A stretch of DNA of 64,000 nucleotides from the NCBI RefSeq assembly GCF_003046475.1, contig NZ_PZZZ01000002.1:186001-250000 (forward strand). Direction: 5' to 3'. Positions within the stretch are counted from its first letter, which is position 1; each line of letters begins with the position of its first letter. Origin of the DNA: Mycoplana dimorpha. GTDB taxonomy: Bacteria; Pseudomonadota; Alphaproteobacteria; Rhizobiales; Rhizobiaceae. Of the stretch, positions 34,208-44,209 are shown piece by piece. The position numbers and the translations under genes were made by a program. A model generated the notes under the pieces. That model saw only the letters and a program-made list of their open reading frames with translations, was not told the origin of the DNA and did no database searches.

Positions 34208-35332
34208 ATGGAATGGTCCGTCAAGCTTGGAACCGTCGCCGGAACCGCCATCCGTTTACATATGACGTTCGTGCTGCTGCTGATCTGGATCTGGTTCATG
34301 CATTATCGGATCGGCGGGGCGCCGGCCGCCTGGGAGGGCATCGCCTTTATCATCTGCGTGTTCGGATGTGTCGTTCTGCATGAGTTCGGGCACATTGCCG
34401 CCGCGCGCCGATTTGGTATCAGGACGCCCGATATCATCCTCCTGCCGATTGGCGGCGTGGCGCGGCTGGAGCGCAACCCGAGCAAACCGCTCGAGGAGTT
34501 GCTGATCGCGGTTGCCGGCCCGCTCGTCAATGTGGTGATCGCGGCTCTGCTCGTCACAGCTATCGGCGGCGTCGTCGGCTGGGAGCAGCTGACGACGCCG
34601 CAGGACCCCGGCCTCGACTTCATGGTCCGACTGGCCGGCGTGAACATTTTTCTCGTCCTGTTCAACCTGATACCGGCTTTCCCGATGGATGGCGGCCGTG
34701 TGCTGCGGGCGTTGCTGGCCATGCACTGGTCCTGGGCGCATGCCACGAAGGTTGCGGCAAGGATCGGGCAGGGGGTCGCCTTGGCGATGGGCATCGCCGG
34801 CCTGTTCTACAATCCGCTCCTCATCCTGATCGCGGTTTTCGTCTTCCTCGCGGCACAGGCAGAGGCGCAAGGCAGCGATTTGCAGGCAATCTCCAAACAG
34901 GTGGCAGTTGGCGACGTCATGTTGACCGAATTCTCCGTGCTCGGCGGTTCGGCGAGCATCGACGAGGCGGTCGCACTCCTGCTCGCGACCAGCCAAAACG
35001 AGTTTCCGGTTGTCGGCCCGGATGGGGTAATCGAGGGCCTGCTGACCCGCGACGGCATCATCGGCGCGATGAAGGAGAGCGGGCCGCAAACGTCCGTCCG
35101 TGGCGTGATGCGGACTGACATTCCCCTCATTGCGGGAGATACGCCGATCGACGAAAGTCTCCGCATCATGCAAGCCGCAGGCGCGCCGGCCGCAGCCGTG
35201 GTCGACCGCAACAAGCGGCTGGTCGGCCTGATGAATCGGGAGACGATAGGCGAATTGCTGATGCTACGCGCGGCCGTCGAGGACTTCCGCTTCGATTCCC
35301 TCCGTCGCCACAAAAAAGGTTGGCGCGGTTGA
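34208..35332 (+). CDS. Site-2 protease-like M50 metalloprotease with CBS pair
   Basis: 374 residues. The zinc site HEFGH is at residues 58-62 in a membrane helix, and the second ligand lies in NLIPAFPMDGGRVLRAL with Asp161. A cytoplasmic pair of CBS domains follows at about residues 230-350 (NEFPVVGPDGVIEGLLTRDG, then APAAAVVDRNKRLVGLMN). Such proteins cleave membrane substrates and may sense adenine nucleotides through the CBS domains. It sits in the stress gene block; substrate unknown. Confidence 0.92.
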   Translation: MEWSVKLGTVAGTAIRLHMTFVLLLIWIWFMHYRIGGAPAAWEGIAFIICVFGCVVLHEFGHIAAARRFGIRTPDIILLPIGGVARLERNPSKPLEELLIAVAGPLVNVVIAALLVTAIGGVVGWEQLTTPQDPGLDFMVRLAGVNIFLVLFNLIPAFPMDGGRVLRALLAMHWSWAHATKVAARIGQGVALAMGIAGLFYNPLLILIAVFVFLAAQAEAQGSDLQAISKQVAVGDVMLTEFSVLGGSASIDEAVALLLATSQNEFPVVGPDGVIEGLLTRDGIIGAMKESGPQTSVRGVMRTDIPLIAGDTPIDESLRIMQAAGAPAAAVVDRNKRLVGLMNRETIGELLMLRAAVEDFRFDSLRRHKKGWRG

Positions 35333-35427
35333 TGAGCGATCGGAACCGCGCCTGCTTCAAAGCTTCTGTGCAGCCGGGGGCGAGTACTACTTGATCGCCG
35401 CATTCGCGCCTTTGCCGGACGACCCGT

Positions 35428-36258
35428 TCAATGGGCCATCAGAACCGGGACCTTGGTTTCGTCCAGCATCGTGCGCGTGGCGCCGCCAAAGACGAATTCT
35501 CGCAGTCTCGAATGCCCGTAAGCACCCATGACGATCAGGTCGGCGCCGATTTCCAGGGCGTGTTTCTGGAGCACCGCGGCGACAGGTCGGCCGGTACTCG
35601 GCAGAACGTCAAGCGTAACCTCGATACCGTGGCGTGCCAGGTAGACGGCAACATCTGCGCCCGGCTCTTCCCCGCTGGCTCTCGGCGTGGAGACGGGGTC
35701 GATCATGGTGACATGAACAGCGCTCGCTCCTTTCATGATCTCCAACGCGTCGCGGACGGCAGCGGCCGCCTGCGGTCGAGAATCCCAGGCAAGCAGAACG
35801 GTCTTCGGTTTCAAGGTCGCTGCCCTGCCCGGCGCACAGAGGAGGAGCGGCCGCCTGGATTGGAACAGCCCCCCGAGAACGATCTGACGCTTCAGGTCGT
35901 CATCCTCGTATGTAGCCGGACCGATCAGCACCAGGTCGGCGTAAAGGGCGCGCTCGCCGATATCGTAGGCCACCCCCGCCAGCTCCGAAAAGATACTCTC
36001 AACGTCAAAGGATAGTCCGGTAGAAGCGAGCTGGGTCGCGACCTGTGCGACTAGTGTGGCGAGATCCTCGATGCACCGGTCCCGATGCTCAAGCCAGGCC
36101 GGTGCCAAGGTCTCGTAGCGCCCGGTGGGGGTGGGTGCCATCGCAACGATGAAGATGCTGAGATGAGCGCCGACCTCGCTGCACATCTCCGTGGCAGTCC
36201 TCAGATCCCGATCGCTTTGCGAGGCGCCCATGACGGTGAGAATGGTCTTGAACGACAT
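35428..36258 (-). CDS. Tandem universal stress protein
   Basis: 276 residues, two Usp domains. The first starts MSFKTILTVMGAS; the second contains LLAWDSRPQAAAAVRDAL and the nucleotide-binding loop MGAYGHSRLREFVFGGATRTML close to the C-terminus, matching G-x2-G-x9-G-S/T. It is paralogous to the protein encoded at 36842. The two diverge from a shared 583-bp region that holds an FNR-type palindrome, so oxygen control is likely. Confidence 0.92.
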   Translation of the reverse strand: MSFKTILTVMGASQSDRDLRTATEMCSEVGAHLSIFIVAMAPTPTGRYETLAPAWLEHRDRCIEDLATLVAQVATQLASTGLSFDVESIFSELAGVAYDIGERALYADLVLIGPATYEDDDLKRQIVLGGLFQSRRPLLLCAPGRAATLKPKTVLLAWDSRPQAAAAVRDALEIMKGASAVHVTMIDPVSTPRASGEEPGADVAVYLARHGIEVTLDVLPSTGRPVAAVLQKHALEIGADLIVMGAYGHSRLREFVFGGATRTMLDETKVPVLMAH

Positions 36259-36841
36259 TGCTTCCTCCATTTTTCGCGGATTCGATGCGGCAAACGCGAT
36301 CTGCAAATGTCAGACGGCTCGGCGGACCGTTTCATGCGGCGCCTCGGATGAAGCATCCGTCCCCCGGTCGCCGATGCGCCAGCTATGGCGCGCCTGAGCT
36401 GAACCTGGCCGGCGGGCACGCGGGGGGATTATCTTTGTCAAACGGGGCCGCGGTGCTTGCTTTTGCCCGCTGCAGGTCGCCTCGGCCAAGTTCCGGTTGG
36501 CGTTGCTCAGGGTCGCAGATCGGAAGGCCGCGGATGCGATGAATGGTGGCGTAAGCCGGGCGCGGCGGCATTGATGCGCATCAAGGATGGGATGCCCACA
36601 TGGGCTAGAATACACCAATCTTTTTCCAAGCATGGTGCGCAGGATATACTGTGAGAACTGGCGCGGCTCCGAGATCGGTGGGGCTCCGGATTGTCAAAGA
36701 TCCGCGTTCGATGGTCGACCGGCTTTTGAGGAACTGATCCAGGAGGATGTCGAGATCAGCGCTGAACGCCGCAGTTGAGACATGTTTCAGGGACACGCCG
36801 CCTCCCGCAGATGAAGGCGGCACAATGGAGGGAACATCGCG
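36259..36841. other. Intergenic control region between two universal stress protein genes
   Basis: 583 bp with no frame I can support as a gene. It contains the FNR-type palindrome at 36571-36584 and a possible -10 hexamer TAGAAT at 36605-36610. That spacing would place transcription start near 36617 and leave a leader of about 225 bases before the rightward stress gene. A small RNA in the leader cannot be excluded. Confidence 0.5.
36571..36584. promoter_or_regulatory. FNR/FixK-type binding site
   Basis: TTGATGCGCATCAA is a perfect 14-bp palindrome and an exact match to TTGAT-N4-ATCAA. Its centre is about 40 bp before the start site inferred from TAGAAT at 36605-36610, the position of a class II activator site directed at the rightward universal stress gene. 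Confidence 0.7.
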
Positions 36842-37681
36842 ATGAGCTGGAAGACCGTTCTGTATGTGACTGCGCCGGGTGAAGGCGACGCGGACCTGAA
36901 GGCTGCCATCGCCCTCTGCAATTCCACCGGGGCCCATCTGTCGGTGCTGGTGATGGCCACCGCAGCGCCGCCTCCGATCGGCGAATACGCTGCCGTGGTG
37001 TCCGAAGCATGGAACGAGGAGCGCCAGCTCGACATGAAGGCCCTGTCGGAGAGAGTGGCGCACGTATCATCCGTCCTCGGCGCATCCGAGGTTTCCCATG
37101 ACGTGACCTCGACATATTGCGAGCTCGCATTGGCCGACGGCGAGGTCGGCGCTCATGCGCAATATGCCGACCTTCTGCTTGTCGGCGCCGGCCTGCCGGA
37201 CGAGCGCAGGGTGCGGACCAGCGTGCTGGAGGGTGGTCTATTCCGCTCGCCGGCGCCGGTTCTTCTCGCTCCGTCCGACATGCCGGTCCGTGTCGATCCC
37301 GAGGTGATCGTCCTGGCATGGAACTCCAGCCTGGAAGCCTCGCGCGCCGCCAGACACGCGATCGATCTGATGAAGGCCGCCAGAGAAGTGCGTGTCACCC
37401 TCGTCGATCCCGATGCATCAGAAGGTGCCAATGGAGAAGAACCCGGCGCGGACATTGCCAGCTTTCTTGCCAGGCACGGTATCAACGTCACCGTGGACCT
37501 GCTGTCCAGCGGCCAGCGGCCGGTTGCCGCGGTATTGAAGCAGCACGCCATGGATGTTGCGGCCGGCATGATCGTCATGGGCGCCTATGGCCATTCGCGG
37601 CTGCGTGAATGGATCTTTGGCGGCGTGACCAGGGAGATGCTGAAACAACCGCCATCCGTTCCGATGCTTGTCTGCCATTGA
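36842..37681 (+). CDS. Tandem universal stress protein
   Basis: 279 residues with two Usp domains: MSWKTVLYVTAPGEGDADLK at the start, VIVLAWNSSLEASRAARHA at the second domain, and the ATP-loop motif MGAYGHSRLREWIFGGVTREML near the end. It is closely similar to the divergent paralogue ending at 36258. GGAGGGAAC precedes the ATG. It is followed after 45 bp by the alcohol dehydrogenase, probably in one transcript under the FNR-type site. Confidence 0.92.
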   Translation: MSWKTVLYVTAPGEGDADLKAAIALCNSTGAHLSVLVMATAAPPPIGEYAAVVSEAWNEERQLDMKALSERVAHVSSVLGASEVSHDVTSTYCELALADGEVGAHAQYADLLLVGAGLPDERRVRTSVLEGGLFRSPAPVLLAPSDMPVRVDPEVIVLAWNSSLEASRAARHAIDLMKAAREVRVTLVDPDASEGANGEEPGADIASFLARHGINVTVDLLSSGQRPVAAVLKQHAMDVAAGMIVMGAYGHSRLREWIFGGVTREMLKQPPSVPMLVCH

Positions 37682-37726
37682 TCCTGCAGTGAGTGTTGCG
37701 TCGGCGGGATTTGAATCGAGGCTACA

Positions 37727-38710
37727 ATGAGGGCGATGGTTCTTCGAAAGGTCCGAACGCCCCTGGTAGAAGAGGAGCGGCCGGACCCGCAGCCCGCGGC
37801 GGGCGAGATGCGGATGCGCGTCGAAGCCTGTGCGGTCTGCCGCACGGACCTGCACGTGGTGGACGGCGACCTCGACCAGCCCAAGCTGCCCCTGGTGCCG
37901 GGCCATGAGATCGTCGGCATCGTCGATGGCGTCGGAGCGGGGGTGGGCGTGGCGCGGCTTGGCTGTCGCGTCGGCGTGCCGTGGTTGGGGCATACCTGCG
38001 GGCGCTGCGCCTACTGCCGTTCCGGCGCCGAGAACCTTTGCGATGCACCACTGTTTACGGGCTACACCCGGGATGGCGGGTTCGCGACGCACGTGGTGGC
38101 GGATGCCGGCTTTGCCTTTGATCTCGACCCGCGGGCCGATCCGGTCGCGTTGGCGCCGCTGCTCTGCGCCGGCCTGATAGGCTGGCGTTCGCTGAAGAGG
38201 GCCGGGGAGGCGCGGCGCATCGGCATCTACGGCTTTGGCGCTGCCGCCCACATCATCGCCCAGGTCTGCAGCTCGCAGGGCCGGGAGACTTTTGCCTTTA
38301 CGCGGCCAGGCGATGTGGACGCGCAACGCTTCGCCAAGGAACTGGGGGCGGTCTGGGCGGGCGGATCGGACGAAACGCCGCCGCAACCCCTCGACGCGGC
38401 GATCATCTTCGCGCCGGTGGGCGGCCTTGTGCCGGTTGCGCTGCGTGTCGTTCGCAAGGGCGGGCGCGTGGTATGCGGCGGCATTCACATGAGCGACATC
38501 CCGGCCATGCCCTATTCGATCCTCTGGGAAGAGCGGGAGCTCGTCTCGGTCGCCAACCTGACCCGCAAGGATGCCGAGGAGTTCTTTCCGGTCGCGCGGC
38601 GGGCGGGCGTCCGGACACGGACGACGACATTTCCGCTCGATCAGGCCAACGAGGCGCTCGCGGAACTGAGGGCAGGCCGGATCAGCGGCGCGGCGGTACT
38701 GGTGCCCTGA
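37727..38710 (+). CDS. Zinc-dependent alcohol dehydrogenase (MDR family)
   Basis: 327 residues. The catalytic zinc ligands are in CAVCRTDLH and GHEIVG near residues 37-62, and the structural zinc cysteines in CGRCAYCRSGAENLC near 91-105. The cofactor site reads GIYGFGAAAH, a variation on GxGxxG. It probably oxidises or reduces small alcohols with NAD(P). It follows the FNR-linked stress gene; similar pairs occur in low-oxygen regulons. An ATG is used; no strong ribosome site is obvious. Confidence 0.9.
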   Translation: MRAMVLRKVRTPLVEEERPDPQPAAGEMRMRVEACAVCRTDLHVVDGDLDQPKLPLVPGHEIVGIVDGVGAGVGVARLGCRVGVPWLGHTCGRCAYCRSGAENLCDAPLFTGYTRDGGFATHVVADAGFAFDLDPRADPVALAPLLCAGLIGWRSLKRAGEARRIGIYGFGAAAHIIAQVCSSQGRETFAFTRPGDVDAQRFAKELGAVWAGGSDETPPQPLDAAIIFAPVGGLVPVALRVVRKGGRVVCGGIHMSDIPAMPYSILWEERELVSVANLTRKDAEEFFPVARRAGVRTRTTTFPLDQANEALAELRAGRISGAAVLVP

Positions 38711-38770
38711 CCCCAATTAACGCTTTTCATTGGCGCCCGTTGCGACACCGGTCCTGTCAGACTGGCCATG

Positions 38771-39244
38771 TCACTTCCCCGCCTTGCGATACGTACCAAC
38801 GAGCTCCGTATTGGCGATGATATGGTTGTGCATCGTCGCTACGATCTGGTCCTTGCCGGCCGCCGGCGACACCTTGAGCCGTTCATTCAGCGCATAGAGC
38901 TTGAAGAAGTAGCGATGCGTCCCGATCGGAGGACAAGGACCGCCGTACGCCTTGCGATCCCACCCGTTCCTGCCTGCCTCGGCCCCTGATGGCAGGTGAG
39001 TGGTTGCCTCCGGCAGGCCTGGCAGGTCGGCGGGCAGGTTGAAGACGACCCAGTGCACCCATGTCGTCTTCGGATGCGCCGGATCAGGCGCATCCGGGTC
39101 ATCGACGATCAGGGCAAGGCTCTTTGTTCCCGCCGGGACATCCGCCCACGCAAGGGGCGGAGAAATATCCTGGCCTTCGCACGTGTAGAGCCTGGGAATG
39201 GTTCCGCCGTTTTCAAAGGCGGGCGAGGTGATGGTGAAAGGCAT
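38771..39244 (-). CDS. YbhB/YbcL family Raf-kinase-inhibitor-like protein
   Basis: 157 residues of the PEBP fold. Motifs: IPRLYTCEGQDISPPLAW at the start, LIVDDPDAPDPAHPKTTWVHWVV around residues 45-67 with the ligand-pocket aspartates and histidine, and GPCPPIGTHRYFFKLYAL near 102. It is cytoplasmic, as no signal peptide is seen. It lies 16 bp downstream of the phosphoribosyltransferase gene, probably as one operon. Function in bacteria is unknown. Confidence 0.92.
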   Translation of the reverse strand: MPFTITSPAFENGGTIPRLYTCEGQDISPPLAWADVPAGTKSLALIVDDPDAPDPAHPKTTWVHWVVFNLPADLPGLPEATTHLPSGAEAGRNGWDRKAYGGPCPPIGTHRYFFKLYALNERLKVSPAAGKDQIVATMHNHIIANTELVGTYRKAGK

Positions 39245-39260
39245 GGGCGCCTCCGCAGGT

Positions 39261-39938
39261 TCAGTCTCGTTGCGGTGCTTCAGGACCTGGGCCGTTCAGG
39301 GCCTTCACCTCTTCAAGGGCATCCAGCACATTCTCGTCGGAAAGCTGAGGGAATTGCCGATAATACTGTCCGACGGCACGGAAGTCCGCAGGCACCTCGA
39401 GGCAAACGACAGCGTCGGCCTCCTTGCGCAATGTGTCCAGCGCTTCGACGCTTGCAACCGGGACCGCGAGCACGATCTTCCGGGGATGCCGCTTGCGCAG
39501 GCCGGCGACTGCGGCGCGGGCAGTCGCGCCGGTCGCCAGGCCGTCATCGACAATGATGACCGTCTTTCCGGCGAGATCCCGGTCAGCCCGGTCTCCGAGA
39601 TAGAGGCGCCGGCGCCGGCGGATTTCCTCCAGCTCGCGCTGGCAGCATTTCTGAAACAGGGGCTCGGTGATTCCAGTGGCGCGGATCACCTCCTCATTGC
39701 GGACGATGGCCGGCGTCTGTCCATCGATGACCGCGCCCATCGCCAATTCGGGATAGGAGGGAATGCCGACCTTGCGCACAAGTGCAAGGTCGAGAGGCGC
39801 CTGCAGCGCCTTCGCGATCTCTACTGCAACCGGCAGCCCCCCTCGCGGCAGAGCATATACGATAACCGCGGCACCGGAGTATTCCTGAAGCGCTTGGCCG
39901 AGCATCCTGCCGGCCTCGGTGCGATCCTGGAAGGACAT
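39261..39938 (-). CDS. Phosphoribosyltransferase-like protein
   Basis: 225 residues. The PRPP-binding motif is VIIVDDGLATGATARAAV near residues 120-137, and ALPRGGLPVAVEIAKAL near residue 30 is the pyrophosphate loop region. The substrate is unknown; members of this group lie in stress and low-oxygen gene clusters. The ATG at 39938 (MSFQDRTEAG) is preceded by GGAGGTG, so the longer frame is discarded. Confidence 0.85.
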   Translation of the reverse strand: MSFQDRTEAGRMLGQALQEYSGAAVIVYALPRGGLPVAVEIAKALQAPLDLALVRKVGIPSYPELAMGAVIDGQTPAIVRNEEVIRATGITEPLFQKCCQRELEEIRRRRRLYLGDRADRDLAGKTVIIVDDGLATGATARAAVAGLRKRHPRKIVLAVPVASVEALDTLRKEADAVVCLEVPADFRAVGQYYRQFPQLSDENVLDALEEVKALNGPGPEAPQRD

Positions 39939-40415
39939 GGCACACCTCCAGATCGGTTTCGATCGTCTGAGGAGCAAACGCCAATGCGGTGCATCGATGC
40001 GCCTTGATAATGCCACGCCTGCAGGGTCGCTTTCAATAAATCAGCAGTACCGGGGACTAGTGCGCATCAAGATTTTTCTCCGGACGGGATTTTCGTCTGC
40101 TGCATGCGCCACACTGAAACGTGATCTGCCACGCTGAAATGCCGTGCGGATGATGGACGGCGAGGGTGCGGGAAAGTGCAGCTCAACGCCACATGACTTC
40201 CCGGCAATCCCTTGCGCCTGCAAGGTCTTACGCGTTCGGCAGTGGCGTCGATCATTCTGGTTTGCCCCTGCTTCGCCGGCAACGCGGGCGATCGGCCACG
40301 CAGCCGCCAATGCGGAAACAGCCTTTCCGCGTAGCATCCGGTAAGTTACGTCCGCCAGGGCCAAAGGCGTTGCAAAGTGGTGATTGGATGGGACACAGGC
40401 TCGATCGGAACGCCA
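39939..40415. other. Intergenic region upstream of the arginine deiminase operon
   Basis: 477 bp between two divergent genes, with no supportable frame. It holds a degenerate FNR-like site at 40057-40070 (CTAGTGCGCATCAA: one perfect half, one poor half) and two imperfect copies of CACNCTGAAA near 40110-40140. No clear promoter hexamers were identified. Confidence 0.4.
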
Positions 40416-41891
40416 ATGGCTATCGCACAAGAGCATGTCTTTGTGGCGGAGGAACCCTCCGACAAGCTCAGCTTGTTGCCGCTGACGGCCCTCGTTGTCG
40501 GCTCGATGATCGGTGGCGGCGTCTTCAACCTGCCGTCTGACATGTCGCGCGCTGCCTCTGCGGGCGCCATCCTTATCGGCTGGACGATCACCGGCCTCGG
40601 CATGCTGATGCTGGCCCTGGTGTACCAGTCGCTGGCCAACCGCAAGCCCGACCTGAACGCCGGCCCCTATGCCTATGCCAAGGCGGGCTTCGGTCCCTTC
40701 ATCGGCTTCAACAGCGCCTGGGGTTACTGGTTGAGCGCCTTTCTCGGCAATGTCGCCTACGCCGTCGCCATCTTCTCTGCGCTTTCTTTCTTCGTGCCTG
40801 CCTTCGGTGACGGGAACAACCTCCCCTCGATCGTGGGTGCCTCGCTCTGTCTGTGGCTGATTCACGCCCTTGTCCTGAAGGGAATCAAGCAGGCCGCGTT
40901 CGTCAACATCGTCACCACCATCGCCAAGCTGGTTCCGCTGTTCCTGTTCATCGTGATTGCGATCATCGCCTTCAATTGGAACAGGTTCACCTTCGATTGG
41001 GGACGTAGTGCGACGGGTGAAGGAGGCCCCGGGCTCGGCAGCATCCTCGATCAAGTCAAGAGCACCATGCTGGTCACGCTGTGGGTGTTCATCGGCATCG
41101 AGGGGGCGAGCGTCTACTCGGCCCGTGCGGCGCGGCGGTCGGATGTGGGCCGCGCCACCGTCATCGGCTTCCTCGGCGCGCTCGGCATCTATGTCCTGGT
41201 GTCGCTCCTGTCGACCGGCATCCTCAGCCAGCCGGAACTCGCCGGGCTGAAGGTGCCTTCGATGGCGGGCGTGCTGGAACCCCTGGTCGGACGGTGGGGC
41301 GCCTCGCTGGTTAACCTGGGACTGATGATCTCGGTCGGCGGCGCGTTCTTGTCCTGGACCCTGCTTTGCGCGGAGATCCCGTTCACTTGCGGGCGGGACG
41401 GGACCTTTCCCAAGTGGTTCGCGGCGGAGAACCCGAATGGCTCGCCGGTCAACGCGCTCTGGGCGACGAACATCCTCATTCAGGTGTTCCTGGTGCTCAG
41501 CTTCTTCTCAAAGAGCGCCTACCAGTTCTTCTATTTCATCGCGTCGGTCGCGATCCTGCCGCCTTACGTGTTCTCCGGGGCCTACGCGTTCAAGCTGGCG
41601 CTTTCCGGCGAAACCTACGGCGGCGCAGACGACCGGGTGCGTCGGCGTGATCTCTGGATCGGCCTGATCGCCACCCTCTACGGCCTCTGGCTGGTCTATG
41701 CCGCGGGGCTCAGCTACCTGCTGATGTGCTCGGTGCTCTTTGCCCCCGGCATCCTGGTCTACGCGTGGGCTCGGAGGGAACACGGCGAGCCGGCCTTCGT
41801 CGGCAAGGAACTTTTCATTGCGGCGGGTATCGGCCTGCTGGCCGTGCTCGCCGTCTATCTCATGTGGACGGGGACGATCACTCCGCTTTAG
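40416..41891 (+). CDS. arcD: Arginine:ornithine antiporter (APC superfamily)
   Basis: 491 residues with about 12-13 membrane helices. The opening LTALVVGSMIGGGVFNLPSD is the substrate-binding first helix of the basic amino acid/polyamine antiporter family, and GPYAYAKAGFGPFIGFNSAWGY follows. Placement directly before arcA supports exchange of arginine for ornithine. The ATG at 40416 gives the best family start; an earlier GTG at 40377 is in frame. Confidence 0.9.
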   Translation: MAIAQEHVFVAEEPSDKLSLLPLTALVVGSMIGGGVFNLPSDMSRAASAGAILIGWTITGLGMLMLALVYQSLANRKPDLNAGPYAYAKAGFGPFIGFNSAWGYWLSAFLGNVAYAVAIFSALSFFVPAFGDGNNLPSIVGASLCLWLIHALVLKGIKQAAFVNIVTTIAKLVPLFLFIVIAIIAFNWNRFTFDWGRSATGEGGPGLGSILDQVKSTMLVTLWVFIGIEGASVYSARAARRSDVGRATVIGFLGALGIYVLVSLLSTGILSQPELAGLKVPSMAGVLEPLVGRWGASLVNLGLMISVGGAFLSWTLLCAEIPFTCGRDGTFPKWFAAENPNGSPVNALWATNILIQVFLVLSFFSKSAYQFFYFIASVAILPPYVFSGAYAFKLALSGETYGGADDRVRRRDLWIGLIATLYGLWLVYAAGLSYLLMCSVLFAPGILVYAWARREHGEPAFVGKELFIAAGIGLLAVLAVYLMWTGTITPL

Positions 41892-41936
41892 GCGCCACCG
41901 CCCGATTTGCATGTTTGCTGCCGTGGAGGTTCGACA

Positions 41937-43163
41937 ATGCGCAGTTTCGGGGTCCATTCGGAAGTCGGCAAACTGAGAACGGTGATGGTCTGCAGGCCGT
42001 CCCTGGCCCATCAGAGGTTGACGCCGGGCAATTGCCACGACCTTCTGTTCGACGACGTGATCTGGGTTCACGAGGCTCAGAAGGATCACTACGATTTCGT
42101 GCTGAAGATGCAGGAGCGCGGCGTCGAGGTGCTCGAGCTCCATGATCTGCTTGCCGAGACGCTGGCCGACGCCGAGGCGCGCCGCTTTGTCCTCGACCGC
42201 CGTATCGTGCCCAATGTCCTCGGCATCCAGATCGCCGAGGCAATGCGGCCATGGCTGGACGAAATGCCGGCCCAGAACCTCGCCGCCTTCCTGATCGGCG
42301 GGATTGCGGTTTCCGATCTGCCGGAAATGCGTGGCAAGGGATTGATGCTGGAGGCGCTCGGCGCGCCCGAGTTCGTCATTCCGCCGATTCCCAACACGCT
42401 GTTCCAGCGTGACCCTTCCTGCTGGATCTACGGCGGCGTGACCTGCAATCCGATGTTCTGGCCGGCGCGCCGCGCCGAAACCCTCGTCCAGCGGGCGGTC
42501 TACAAGTTCCACCCGGACTTCAAGGGTGGCGATTTCCGCATATGGTGGGGCGATTCCGACGAACAGTTCGCCAATGCGACGATGGAAGGCGGTGACGTCA
42601 TGCCGATCGGCAACGGCGTCGTGCTGGTCGGGATGGGCGAACGCACCACCTATCAGGCGGTCGGCCAGGTGGCGCAGGCGCTTTTCAAGGCCAAGGCGGC
42701 CACGCGCGTGATTGCCTGCCTGATGCCGAAGAGCCGCGCAGCAATGCATCTCGATACGGTGTTCAGTTTCTGCGACCGCGATGTTGTCACCCTGTTCGCC
42801 GACGTCGTCGACCAGATCCGCTGCTACAGCGTCCATCCGGTGTCGGATGACGGCGCGTTCGAGGTCCGCCCCGAATCAAAGCACATGCTGGAGGTCGTTG
42901 CCGAAGCGCTCGGCGTTCAGAAGCTGCGGACCGTCGCCACCGGCGGCAACGCCTACGAGGCGGAGCGCGAGCAATGGGACGACGGCAACAATGTCGTGGC
43001 GATCGAGCCTGGCGTGGTCGTCGCCTACGACCGCAACACCTACACCAACACGCTTCTTCGCAAGGCGGGCGTCGAGGTGATCACCATCCGCGGCTCCGAA
43101 CTCGGCCGCGGCCGCGGCGGCGGGCACTGCATGACCTGCCCGATCTGGCGCGAACCCGCCTGA
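41937..43163 (+). CDS. arcA: Arginine deiminase
   Basis: Hydrolyses arginine to citrulline and ammonia, the first step of the deiminase pathway. 408 residues. The guanidine-modifying fold has [12 protein letters not shown] near residue 156, [10 protein letters not shown] near 215, HLDTVFSF near 270, and the catalytic cysteine near the C-terminus in [13 protein letters not shown]. The start is the ATG giving [14 protein letters not shown], with GGAGGT seven bases before it. arcB follows after 39 bp. Confidence 0.97.
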   Translation: MRSFGVHSEVGKLRTVMVCRPSLAHQRLTPGNCHDLLFDDVIWVHEAQKDHYDFVLKMQERGVEVLELHDLLAETLADAEARRFVLDRRIVPNVLGIQIAEAMRPWLDEMPAQNLAAFLIGGIAVSDLPEMRGKGLMLEALGAPEFVIPPIPNTLFQRDPSCWIYGGVTCNPMFWPARRAETLVQRAVYKFHPDFKGGDFRIWWGDSDEQFANATMEGGDVMPIGNGVVLVGMGERTTYQAVGQVAQALFKAKAATRVIACLMPKSRAAMHLDTVFSFCDRDVVTLFADVVDQIRCYSVHPVSDDGAFEVRPESKHMLEVVAEALGVQKLRTVATGGNAYEAEREQWDDGNNVVAIEPGVVVAYDRNTYTNTLLRKAGVEVITIRGSELGRGRGGGHCMTCPIWREPA

Positions 43164-43202
43164 AGACGGCGACCCCAACGTTCAAAGGTTTGGAGCAGCA
43201 TC

Positions 43203-44207
43203 ATGAGCCTCAATCTTCGCAACCGCTCGCTTCTCACGGTGCAGGACTACACGCCGCGCGAGTTCCGCTTCCTTCTCGATCTCGCCCGCGACCTGAAGCG
43301 GGCCAAGTATGCGCGCACGGAACAGAAGCATCTGGAGGGCAAGGAGATCTGCCTGATCTTCGAAAAGACCTCGACCCGCACGCGCTGCGCCTTCGAGGTC
43401 GCCTGCTCCGACCAGGGCGCCAACGTGACCTACCTGGATCCGGCGGGCTCGCAGATCGGCCACAAGGAATCCTTCAAGGACACCGCCCGGGTGCTTGGTC
43501 GCATGTATGACGCCATCGAGTATCGCGGTTCGGCACAGGCAGGCGTCGAGACGCTCGCCAAGTACGCCGGCGTTCCCGTCTACAACGGCCTGACCGACGA
43601 ATACCATCCCACGCAGATGCTGGCCGACGTGATGACGATGCGCGAGTTCAGCGACAAGCCGATCGCCGACATCAAGTACGCCTATGTCGGCGACACCCGT
43701 TCCAACATGGGGCACTCGCTGCTGATCGTCGGCTGCCTGATGGGCATGGATGTCCGGATCTGCGGGCCGAAGTCGCTCTGGCCGGCCGACGAATATCGCA
43801 AGATTGCCGAGGGCCTGGCTGAAAAGTCCGGCGCCCGCGTGATGGTCACCGAGGACCCGGCCGAGGCCGTCAAGGGCGTCGATTTCATCCACACCGATGT
43901 CTGGGTTTCGATGGGCGAGCCTAAGGAGGTCTGGAAGGAGCGCATCAATCTGTTGACGCCCTACCAGGTCAACGCGGCGCTGATGAAGGCGAGCGGCAAC
44001 GCCCAAGTGAAATTCATGCATTGCCTGCCCGCATTCCACGACACCGAAACCGTGGTCGGCAAGCAGATCGCTGCGGACTACGGCATGTCGGACGGGCTGG
44101 AGGTCACGAACGAGGTGTTCGAGTCGGAGGCCAATATTGCCTTCGAGCAGGCCGAAAACCGCCTGCACACGATCAAGGCGCTGCTCGTCGCGACACTGGG
44201 AGACTGA
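43203..44207 (+). CDS. arcB: Ornithine carbamoyltransferase (catabolic context)
   Basis: 334 residues. The carbamoyl phosphate site is [12 protein letters not shown] near residue 55, with [12 protein letters not shown] near 135 and the ornithine loop [10 protein letters not shown] near 273. In this operon it should run as citrulline phosphorolysis to ornithine and carbamoyl phosphate. arcC starts 2 bp after its stop. The sequence cannot by itself exclude an anabolic role. Confidence 0.96.
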   Translation: MSLNLRNRSLLTVQDYTPREFRFLLDLARDLKRAKYARTEQKHLEGKEICLIFEKTSTRTRCAFEVACSDQGANVTYLDPAGSQIGHKESFKDTARVLGRMYDAIEYRGSAQAGVETLAKYAGVPVYNGLTDEYHPTQMLADVMTMREFSDKPIADIKYAYVGDTRSNMGHSLLIVGCLMGMDVRICGPKSLWPADEYRKIAEGLAEKSGARVMVTEDPAEAVKGVDFIHTDVWVSMGEPKEVWKERINLLTPYQVNAALMKASGNAQVKFMHCLPAFHDTETVVGKQIAADYGMSDGLEVTNEVFESEANIAFEQAENRLHTIKALLVATLGD

Positions 44208-44209
44208 CC

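Noticed and set aside
36310-36633. 107-residue minus-strand frame in the gap between the two stress genes
   Set aside because: No ribosome site or domain, and it covers the FNR-type palindrome, so it is more likely non-coding.
40057-40070. Full FNR site upstream of the arginine deiminase operon
   Set aside because: Only one half (ATCAA) is intact; the other half, CTAGT, fits poorly, so it is noted only as a half site.
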